From Harmonia axyridis (Eukaryota; Arthropoda; Insecta; Coleoptera; Coccinellidae), in NCBI RefSeq assembly GCF_914767665.1, contig NC_059503.1, forward strand, positions 54,454,352 through 54,518,351: a DNA stretch of 64,000 nt. Reading direction: 5' to 3'. Positions 44,301 through 56,300 of this stretch are shown one piece after another (the first letter of the stretch is position 1; every line of letters starts with the position of its first letter). Both the position numbers and the translations under genes were made by a program. Below the pieces are notes generated by a model. That model worked only from the letters and a program-made list of their open reading frames with translations, did no database searches and was not told the origin of the DNA.

Positions 44301-47300
44301 TTTTCGAACATTTCAATAAAAATATCTTTTGAAATGTTTGATGGTTATGTGAGATATAAGGAATTATAAAAAACATAATAAAAATTAATGTGAATATATT
44401 TGAAAGAATTCTGAAGAATACTGCAAATCTTATAGTTTATTATTTCCTCTCATAACTCAAAATATCACGACACGTGTAAAAAACAGGAGTAATAAACAAG
44501 AAAATAATTAATTAGCCAGCGGCACTATTGGAACCCAAGGTAATTCATTCCGAAATCTGAATAAAAAAATCAGTTACCATCGTAGCAAGATATGTTTTTA
44601 ATTTCATCATTATTGTTGCCAAATTCTTGGGTAATAAGCGATCTTATACCCATTCTACGTGGTCCTTTTGGTTTTTGATTTGAAAAAGTTCATGCAAAAT
44701 GCGTATACCAGACTATTCTGAATATATGTCTGTCTGTCTGTCGGTCTCTGTGTGACATCCTAAACTCATCCGATTTCAACGTAGTTTGCTGTGGATATCT
44801 CATTTGGGCTGTAGATGGTATCATATATGTATAATATTGTATACCTATCTTGGAAAATTGGCTCTGACGTTTGTAATAAATAAATAAAATTTTCAACTAC
44901 AGCTACAGTACGCATTGGACATGCGCAAACGTGAAATTTCCGCAATTTATATATCTTGCGTTCTGCTAGTCCAATTTTGATGAAATTTATCACGTATGTT
45001 TAAATTGGCTCGAAACCGATTTCATAGATATTCAATAGTAAGTGGGAGATTCTTTGGATAATTTTAGGATCAAAATGTCCGATAAACATTGGAAATGTAA
45101 ATTTTTCTTGTAGAGCTAGTTTTTATAAGAATATACGAGTTTATCGAATCATTTATGCAGTTTGGCAAAATAAACACCAAAACTTATAATTTATTTATTC
45201 ATAACAGCTTACTAACTGGATTTGTTTGATAATTTGAATTTTCCTAAGGATTTCGAGAAAAGTGTTTGATTTTATTCCTCGAAATTGGTAGCAGCAAATA
45301 CGACAATAATATAAGGCACATTAAAGTTCAGTTTCGAACCAAATTTTTTTTCCCCTTTTTTTTGAAAGATATCCACCAAAAAAAAAAATTCTGGAGGAAA
45401 CAAGAGGTCAATGCTCCAGAAAAAATATCACCCTGTGAATTTGCATTCTTGTGAACTTTAACTTGCAGTATCTATGTCAAATTTCAGTTGAATACCTTCT
45501 AAAGTGCAAATGATAACAGAAAAAAATTAAAATATAATACCATGTATCTCGAAAGCAAAGCGTTTGTGAGTCCCGACGTTTTTTATTGAATTTATCTGAG
45601 AAATCTCTTATTTTATTTTATACTTCCAATTTCGGAACAACTTATATAACTATAACTGAAAATTCATTGGAATTTTTTCATCAATATTTTTTCCTCATGC
45701 ATGTAGAGAAACTGATGAACCATACAGTGCAAAATTTGAAATAATTCTTATTCGATTTTTGGCTTCTACACATTCCAAAATAATAAGGATCTAAATTATT
45801 GAAAATAATTTTTTTTTGGTCAAAGAGATATAATTCCGAAGAAATTACAAGATATTACACTTATTTCACGATGTAAGTGGTATATTTCTTGACTAACTAA
45901 TCTTATTTACTGATTGGATTTTGAATATAACAAACTCAATAGTATCTGTTAGTCTGTGGTAATTTTCTTGTGAATTAATTTTCAGATAAAATAAAGTTCC
46001 AGCGAATGCCTGCATAGGAGTTCAACTTATGCGGCCACAAAGCAGACCTTAACACGCTGAATTATTCTTTAACCATTATCAAACTTCTAATGTGCGCTTT
46101 CTGCTACAATAATGGTCTGTTACTTGGCTATTCAAGAATTATCTACAAGCTTTATACTCGACAATTCAGACTTGTATCAATTGAAGAATATCTGACCCAA
46201 CGTGATATTTAAATACCTCTTATCTTTTTGTTTTCGATAATAAATGTTTCGAGGAAAACTTAAGCTACACACATACCTACCTACATCCTTGCTTTTGGAG
46301 GTTTTTAATTGTACGCGTTAATATACTCCGAGACTTGAAAAATTTAACACCAAGAAGGCGTTTTTCGAACAAACATGGCTGAAACATTTGACGACTTAAA
46401 GGTTGTGAAAATTTTGTTCAAATTAATTAGCAGCCATGGAAAATTAGGCGTTTTACTTTTACAATTAAATAATAAGATATATACAGGGTGGTCTAGATTT
46501 TAGTTCAATAACTTTGACGTCAGATAGAAGATCTTTTTTCATGAAAAAAGTTCATATAAACTTATATCCTAACAAGTTCGTTTTCGAGATACATTGTGGA
46601 AAAGTTTGAAAAAAACATCAGTGTTTTACTTATATCTTATATCATTGTTTCAATTTTTAGGTATTGAAGTCTAGATGATGTAATGTTTCGAATTAGGTAA
46701 CTGTTCCTTGCCAAAATTATTCAGTGGCGTAGATAAAGGGGTGCGATAATCCTTTTCCTATTGAAAAATGGTTTTTCCTCAATATCTTTCCATGCGTTGG
46801 TTCGATAGTTTTTCCGATAACATATTTGGATAACCCGATAAAATACTATCATTGTGATGAGTCACTTCTCAATATTTCTCAAAGGATAAGCCACAAAATC
46901 CAGTGTCCCGCTTACGTGAAACGCCCTGTACACTATCCACGAAAATTTTCAAAAATTAATTTTTCTAATTTTCCCATTAGTGAGGAATCAAAGTACATGA
47001 ATTATATTTGAAGTTATGATGAGATTGATGGGAAAAGGCCAGAAAAATGGACTATCAAACTGATATCATGCCGACGTTTCGGTTTATTTAAAACCTTCCT
47101 CAAGGCTGAAGAGCGATACAAATTAAATGAGGAGCAAATATTAATTTGTCCTAAGATAAATAATGAAAACATAATAAAATATAAAACGACAAGAGTCATA
47201 ATAAACATAACAAACATAATTTCAGTTGATAACAAAAAAAGACCATATCTGTGTGATGTCTGAGGGTGAAATACCAATTAAAAAAAAACATCCTCTGACA

Positions 47301-50300
47301 TCACACAGAGATGCTCTCTTTTTGTCGTCAACTGAAATGTGATGCTTCTAATATGACTCTTGTTGTTTTATATTTTATTATGTTTTTATCATTTAACTTG
47401 AGACAAATTAATATTAGCTCCTAATTTGATTTGTATCGCTCTTCCAGAGCCCTGAGGAAGGTTTCAAATAAACCGAAACGTCGGCATGATATCAGTTTGA
47501 TAGTCCTTCTTTTTGGCCTTTTCCCATCAATCTCATCTTGACTTCAAATTTAAATGGAAGGCCTTCATCGTTGTGTATTATAACATTTCAGAAAAAAATA
47601 TTTGTCAGACATTCAAACATAAAAATTTTTGTAAATACTTTTAATGGTTTGTGTCTGATAAATCTGTATCCCGAAAACAAAGCATGTTATGATATATGTC
47701 TATATTAAATTTATTTAATGAAAAAAGTGGTTCTATTCGACGCCAAAGTATTGAACTAAAATCTGGACCACCCTGTACTGTTTTCATCATAAAACGAATC
47801 GAAAAGGGGATAAAAAAAACTAATTTGGTCATCCTTATTCCAAGATGGTAGCGAGGCAGCAAATATACGAGGCGACAAAAATGAAATTCAGGAAGAGCAT
47901 ATCGAAATCTATAAAATCACCAATTTTCAAAAACTCCCGGAACTTTTCAGGTAACCCTCTTTTTTGCACGAAATGACTGGACTAATAATTATTCAGATAA
48001 ATTGTTCGTTTGAGCATCTTCATAACTACTGAAGAAGGTACGTTCTCTAGTCATTCGGTAGACGGAAGTCCAATTACGCGAATCGAATCGATACCTCGAT
48101 AAAATATAGCCTCTGGCTATTCCTCAACATCGATACTTACGGAATGGGAAATAGAGATATATTGCTTTCTCCCAACAACTTGAATGTATGCTGTCATAAC
48201 TGTTTGTTATTTTTTGGCCGACTTTATGCTCTGGCGTATTAGGTAATGAATACGCAACTACATAATACATTCTAGTCGATTGGGTTGAATTTTGTCTTTC
48301 ATTGAGAATTCCGAATACTCACCAGCATAGGAATGTTGGGCACTACCACTACATCGTCTTCAGATCCAGCTGATTGGCTTTCGTCGAATATGTATATTTT
48401 TTCTTGGTTGAATGTTACTGTACCGTTGTCGTGGAATCTGAGGTTTTTCTTCTCCCATGTTTCACTGAAAAAATAAAAATGCGACGATCAAAACAGGAAT
48501 TCTTGACAATAATAATAATTTTATTCATCCTTTATAACTATGCCATACAAAAGGTATATAAGATAGTCAACAAGAAGAAAATATGCATAATAATAGAAGC
48601 TTACATCTAAGACAAAATATAAACAGTGATTAAATAACTTGATGCTCTGATGAAGAGCATTCAAATTTATGAGTCTATGCTAAGACACTAAAAGAATCTG
48701 TGAATTTCTGGTCTTATTAATCATGGTTGCTGGATAATTTTGTCCAGTTTTTCTCATTTTTTTTTTGCATACAGAGGACATTTTGAAGGTAAATGCAAAA
48801 GATATCCTAGTAGGAAAGGAACTACATGGAACAGAACTTTTATTGTCATTTTTCATTTCAAGCTGATCATATCATCAGAGCCATAGAAAATCAAAGAAGA
48901 ATATTGAAAGATAAAAACCCAATATTTCCCTGATTACAGATCCAATCGCGTTGAAATAGGCATATACACACATCGACAAAAGTCTTGGTCCCCCATAATC
49001 AACTCTCAACTTGCTGAATATAACATGACAATTTTTTTATGTTGGAATCTTCACTTCAATGAAAACAATGAACCAGCAAAAAATATTTCTTATTCGGGAG
49101 AATACAGGTGTATTCGGAGTTTTCAGCGAATAACGAGAGTTGTAATATTGAGAATATTCCGTGGAAAATGCCGGGATATCCAACTTCTCAGTTTGACCTA
49201 GTAAGAAGAGTAGCCCTTCATCGAGAAGCTTTGTCAAACCACCAGATTGAGCAACGTTTTAATATTCCACTTCAATAAGGCGCATAGTGGCCTTTTCCCT
49301 GGAAACCGGCAGCGTTGCCCGAAGACTGGTGCCTGGTCGACCCAGAGTAACATCTGCAAGGGACCATTATATCGCAAATTTTACTCTAAGAAATCGAACG
49401 GTATCTGTAGCAACCCTTGGAAGTCATTTTTTGAGGAACTATATACGGGTACTCTCAACCAGTATCATGAGGAGATGGTTTCATTCCTCAAATTTAAGGA
49501 CAAGAAGACCTTTGAGAGTACCTCAGCTATCACCTGGACATAAAGCCTCCCTTCTTCTTCTTCTGCCCTCCAATGGGCAGAACATCACCAAGACTGGCTT
49601 CAGCAGAATAGCGCAGCGTACTTTTTTCGGACGAGTCACGATTCGGTTTACAAAGTTATAGTCGTTGAGAAAAGGTTTGGAGAGGTGCAGGCAGACTAGA
49701 GCAACTCAATTTTGCTTGGAAAATTGTGTCCTTTCAAGGCGGATCAATAATGTGCTGGAGGTATAATGTTCGGTCGCCTTACCCCTCTTATTATCGCTGA
49801 ACGAACAATGACTGATGTCATCTACGTAGAAAACATCATTGAACCAATCATTGGATTACAACGTGAAGCTATCACAGAATTTTAGATAAACTTAAATATA
49901 GTGAGGATTGTAGGAAATATTTCACCAATCTGAGGATTCCCACTTTGCCTGGCGTCTTCCTTCTGAAGTGTTTGTTATATGCTCACTCAAACCTTGGGGA
50001 GAGACAGTTGGGTGGCGATTTTCACGGTCATGACAGTAGAGCCAAGCATGATATACGTGTCCAATATCACAAACTGAGGAGATCGCAGAATGAATTCTGT
50101 TCTTATACAAGCTAGAAGTTTATTAAAATATTTTATACAACAGTACTCTGCATTTCTCTCCATCAAAGTCAATCTATGCTTGGATATTCCAGTTGAGTTG
50201 TTCTCGTGTTATAAGCTCCAGTGGATAGTTCAGCGAAATTCCTCCTATTCTTAAACAGAAAAAGTAGGCATTCTTGGATATGTATGGCTGCTGCTGTTAA

Positions 50301-53300
50301 AAGGCCAATCTGTGATCGAGGCTGTCGAATGCCCTACTAAGGTCAACAAAAAGTCCAAGAATCATCTCAGAGGATTCAAGTGCATTTATAATTGTCCTGA
50401 TGGAATCATAAATTGCAGTCTGTGTAGTAGAGCGACCCTTCATGTAGCCATGTTGAGAGTGAGCGAACAAATTAAATTTGTGGAAAAAGTCCATCAACTG
50501 CTGGCATGCTGCAATCTCGAAAAACTAAGAGAAAGTACTCAGTATGCTAATAGGTCTATAATTAGCTATATCATTGACATCACCTTTTTTATGTAAAGGT
50601 TTTATTGTAATACTCTGCCTGTAGGTTGGCGATCGCTGCTCTTAGCCATTTCAAGGATAAAATTGAAGCATTGTTACTGGATAAGGCTCCTTATAATTCT
50701 CACGAGTTCTTTAATTTAAAGTTTGATTGGTTGCTTTTGAGCAAGTTTCTTGTGTAATTTATAATTTTGTCTTAGACGTCTTTTGCTTTTTTTTGTCATC
50801 TACGTAGAAAACATCATTGAACCAATCATTGGATTACAACGTGAAGCTATCACAGAATTTTAGATAAACTTAAATATAGTGAGGATTGTAGGAAATATTT
50901 CACCAATCTGAGGATTCCCACTTTGCCTGGCGTCTTCCTTCTGAAGTGTTTGTTATATGCTCACTCAAACCTTGGGGAGAGACAGTTGGGTGGCGATTTT
51001 CACGGTCATGACAGTAGAGCCAAGCATGATATACGTGTCCAATATCACAAACTGAGGAGATCGCAGAATGAATTCTGTTCTTATACAAGCTAGAAGTTTA
51101 TTAAAATATTTTATACAACAGTACTCTGCATTTCTCTCCATCAAAGTCAATCTATGCTTGGATATTCCAGTTGAGTTGTTCTCGTGTTATAAGCTCCAGT
51201 GGATAGTTCAGCGAAATTCCTCCTATTCTTAAACAGAAAAAGTAGGCATTCTTGGATATGTATGGCTGCTGCTGTTAAAAGGCCAATCTGTGATCGAGGC
51301 TGTCGAATGCCCTACTAAGGTCAACAAAAAGTCCAAGAATCATCTCAGAGGATTCAAGTGCATTTATAATTGTCCTGATGGAATCATAAATTGCAGTCTG
51401 TGTAGTAGAGCGACCCTTCATGTAGCCATGTTGAGAGTGAGCGAACAAATTAAATTTGTGGAAAAAGTCCATCAACTGCTGGCATGCTGCAATCTCGAAA
51501 AACTAAGAGAAAGTACTCAGTATGCTAATAGGTCTATAATTAGCTATATCATTGACATCACCTTTTTTATGTAAAGGTTTTATTGTAATACTCTGCCTGT
51601 AGGTTGGCGATCGCTGCTCTTAGCCATTTCAAGGATAAAATTGAAGCATTGTTACTGGATAAGGCTCCTTATAATTCTCACGAGTTCTTTAATTTAAAGT
51701 TTGATTGGTTGCTTTTGAGCAAGTTTCTTGTGTAATTTATAATTTTGTCTTAGACGTCTTTTGCTTTTTTTTGTCATATATTCGCTTATGCGCTTGACTT
51801 GTGTAAATACTATTGTATATTTTAACGCCAATAAAGATGATTGATGATTTTTCCTCTGGTCAACGAATTTGGGAATGATTTCTTTTATCAGGATGATAAC
51901 GCCCCACCACAACACAGATACAGATCTTAATTCTTATTTTTTTGTCTATGGTTCTGGCAATGCCACCAACATTAACTCAAAGGGTTGATTTCGAAGGCCA
52001 GCAAATCCTGCGACACCTTATTGTTCAATCCCATATTGACACATCGAGAAATAATAAGCATTACGTGATAGACTTAGTATGTAACTGGAACTCGAGTGAT
52101 TGCAGAACCGTGAAATTGCTTTTCAGTAGCGATTCCGGTTGCTTGCCGTCTTCTTTGGTTTTTTCCAACAATCTCGACAATATGAGGTGCCTAACTGGAT
52201 CGCAGATTACGTCGGCGTTCGACAATATTTACAGAATTAATTCGGTCGTAGATCTCGCGGATGACTTCAGTCCCATCTACCTACATTCTTGTTGGATGTT
52301 ACGTAAAAAGAAAGTGACGATCGGAGCCGTAGAAAGTTGCCAATAACCTGCGATGGACTGATTCCATGTCTGTGCGATGGTCGGAATCCGAGAGAAATTT
52401 TCTGGATGCTCTTCGTTGGAATTTAGGAATTATTCCGAAAAACTGGGAATAGTGTGTCATTATATTCTCATCTGGAATCTTCAGAGTTTATAATGAACTG
52501 GTTTATTGACGACAATACGCATTAGAGTTAATTTCAGTGTTTGGAATACTCGAATAACTGAGAGTATTTCTATACTTTTATAAATTTTACGTTCGTATGG
52601 GAAAGAATCGAGTAAACTAGACCATAAAAATAAGACAATCGAGAACAAACAAATCAAGATAATACGTTACTGTAGAGTAATCCTCATACTGCGTCTACAT
52701 GGTGAAATTTTCGAACTTTTTTTTACACAGTATCATTAAGCTCTATTCTCCATTATCTACAATTTCAAATTATTTGAAAATACATAGCTTACCAAAAAAG
52801 TGTAAAAAGTTCGAAATGATTTAATTTATTTAAATGAGATTTTGAAAGTGTATACTAAAAGAATGGAGGTAAATACCTACCTTTTAATAATTATTGCGAA
52901 TCTCAAAACAAGTTTTGAACATATGAAACTTCGAACCAACTTGTGTTTATCAATTCCAAGCAATTTGAAAACTTTTTTGGTACACCCTGAATATTACCAA
53001 AAAGAGACTCTAATGGAGTCTAATGATACTGTTTCGAAAAAAGAATCCAAATATTTCAGCGCTTAACCGTAATAGAGCGTCGCGTCAATGGAACACACAC
53101 TGTAAATCGGTGTACCTAATATATCGAAAAATAAGTATAGTTGCTTCTATTCAGCCTGAAAATGTATCAGAATGGCAGCTCCTAGAAGAAAACATTGTTT
53201 GTGGAAAATAGATGCGATATTTTCTTTCAAAATACATAACATATACAAATAACTTAAAATGCGAAATACAAAATCCATATTTACATTTTCTATTCAAATA

Positions 53301-56300
53301 ATTTTTTCGAACAAGCATTTTGTATTTTATTTAAGATACTTTTAGGATATATCTTGCATTCGAAAAATGCAAAATACTTATCAAGTTTTGTGAACATGCG
53401 ATTTTATCATATTTTGAGATAAAAACTTTATATTTTTATAGTTAAGCTTTGTTCGGACGAACAGATTCGGTTTTATCGGAAATGATACCAACTTTCATTT
53501 TTTAAACGTAACATCCAGTTTTTTAATTTATAATCAGATCACTCATTGAATTCGACATAGCTTCAATGTATCATTTGCATATTTTTCCCAGAAAATTTGT
53601 CTGAAATTTGAAAAAAAAATTCCCAAATAGGACTTCAATACAATGTTAATTACTTATTAAAAATTCAATTGAAAATACAGTGTGTTTCGATTTCAATGTT
53701 AAAACTAGCCATGACAAAAATATTGAAACTATTTTTTTCTGATGAGAACTCATTTTTTTAAATGGCCAGGTGGAATCTACGTCAATAAATAGTGTATAAG
53801 TGTATGTATTGCACTCATATCGGGCAAAATCTCATTCTAATTCTCGTTTGCATAATTATTGAAGTTTCATCCATCCTCAGGAGTCATGGTGAAATTAACA
53901 AGAATTAAATAATTGATCTTATGTTTCATATGGCCACCGAATTGATAACTTTCCAAATATTGGTCCCAAGAATCAAGGTGATAGTTGTTCATGTATTTCA
54001 GTAAAATCAGGGTCTACTCAAAATATTTTATTTTAAGTTTGTTGGGTAATTTCAAGCTTACCAACACATTTAGAGCGTTAATCTGTAAGCGTCAAATTTT
54101 TTTGGCAACGAACACTACCTTAAATTTGTTTCTCTTTTTTAGTATCGTAATTAGTTCATTACAGTTCTAAAAACAGTGCTGCAAAGAACTCATTATAGCA
54201 TTGTTTTCATTGTTTTTTCTTTTTGTGGTCGTCTATATAGACTTCCAATCCTATCAAAATTCAACACACGTCAATTGTCAATATAATATAATATAATTTG
54301 GATTTAGTGAAATGATTTGTGACATTATTCGCAATTTCTCTTAATTCTGTTGGTGTTGAATCGATTTCGTCTGACATAATTTACGAATTTAATGCGTAAC
54401 TATTAACTATTTCAGAATTCGAAACGTATGATTCAAATTCAAATTCCGTAATCTGTCAATTATCGTAACAGTCACACCAATTGCCAAGGTGCAATACAAA
54501 AGTCACTAGGATGTATAATCTGAATTTTTCATTGAATTTCGACAATATTACACTGAACTTGACTGAAATAGAGAAAATATCGTCTAATACTCGTTGCAGA
54601 AGGCAATTCCAACACTCTTGCTTTCGAAAACTCGCTCTTTCGTCGCTCGTTTTCGAATTTCGCATTCGTGTTAGAATAGGAGCCCATTCTGCAACTTGTT
54701 TTAACTGTAACTTGTAAACTGATCCATTAAAATTTTCTATAATACACAGTCTACCAAACACCAATTTGCAGAAAAATCTTCAACAAATATAGCGTTAATA
54801 TTTTACATTTTTCATCTCATGCCTTAATAACATCTTGAGAGGTTTACCTTAGCTGGTGCTTGGAAAGGTTCAAAAGTGCCACTTGCGGAATATCCCATTC
54901 GAATTTCCGGATATTTGCACAAGAGTTATGTGGAGACCTTTCATAAGCAGAACTGGTCGTGGACTTCAGCTGGCTAGTCGTACTTTTACGTAATTACCTT
55001 TAGACGAAGGACTGGTCAGTGTTACCTGTTAGTTTAATGGAAATCCGTAGTTTTTCCTTTTTTCTATATTTTTTTCGTTGGGAAAATATTACGAAGGAAT
55101 GAATTAATCGTTTCTCTATTATTATTTTCATTTGACCATTCGAATTGAATGGAACAGTGATAAATCGAATGCATATCCGAGTTAACAAGATAACAAAAAA
55201 TGCAAGAATGCAAGTGAGATCATAGAAGATAGTAACCACATTAGACATCAGGTTTATCTACCGGAAACTCACATTATATGAATTAATATCTATAAGTGTG
55301 CAACATAATGATTTTGAACGGTTTCGTGAAAAAAATTTAAATTTTTCATATTGAAACTTGACGTCAGGATTACTAAAGTGCCTAAAGATGTACAACGTTT
55401 TATCATCATCAGTTTGTTTAATTCTAACTGAGCATTTCGGAAACCTTTATCTTCGATTTGTAGAATTTCGAATTCTTTGTGTTGAATCAGAAGAGTCTGA
55501 TAGATAATTTCTGATCAATTATCATCAGAATGAATCATCATTCATTTTCATCATTAATAAATTTTCAGTTCGGCAATATATTATTATATTATATTAGGTT
55601 TCTCAAGAAATAATAAACCTATGTGGAAATAAGACAAATATTTTCCTCTATTTCTACGGCAATACATTTGATGAAAAAATATTTGTTTGTAACTCTTCGC
55701 TTTATGTGGAATGAGACAAAAAGGAAAAAGGAGATATAATCTAAATTTATCGATTTTTTTTTTGATTAATTTTAGTTATTTCACAACTGAATACAAATTC
55801 AATAGTCCGTATTACCACCCCTTCTTTCAATCAACCACCCAATACAACAAGGCATCCAACGAATCAAGACATTAATGAAATTTTCAGGCATATCGTTTCA
55901 CTCTTCCTATCTCTCTAATCTCAATTCCTGAAAATTTGAAGGTAGGTTTTGGCAATTGGATATTGCTCTCTCTAAGTAATCCCATACGTGTTCAATATGA
56001 TTCATGTCCGGTGAGTTTGCTGGCCAATTCATTCTCTAATTCTTCTCTTGATTTCATTTCTTTGAAGGAAACCCAAAGGTGACACATCTCCGATCTCTCC
56101 ATTTTGTTGATCATACTTTTCCCCTTTTTTTATACCTTGATTTGACAAAGGCTTTTCATGGCGTGTTTCATTCTGCTCTCTTTGAAAAAGTTGAATCTCG
56201 ATACCCAAGGGTTCCTTAATAAAGAGCAGTTGAAGAAATGTGTTAGAATATTACTTCATCCGAACAAATTACGAGAGAGACAACCAACCCTACACTTGAA

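Larger units (their letters stand above)
48964..51920 (+). mobile_element. Tc1-like transposon, interrupted by a non-LTR insertion and a tandem duplication
   Basis: The left end resembles that of the Tc1 at 57985-58672 (ACACACATC, AAAAGTCTTGG). Plus-strand transposase pieces follow: GRPRVTSARDHYIANFTLRN (49340-49400 area), a WHSSNLRTRRPLRV block, SFQGGSIMCW (49735-49765), LTPLIIAERTMTDVIYVENI. The coding text stops near 49880 and resumes at about 51855 with FGNDFFYQDDNAPPQH, the second catalytic block, in a shifted frame. The material between is a retrotransposon insertion plus its duplicate. The right end is not resolved. Inactive. It lies in the CD36-gene intron. Confidence 0.8.
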
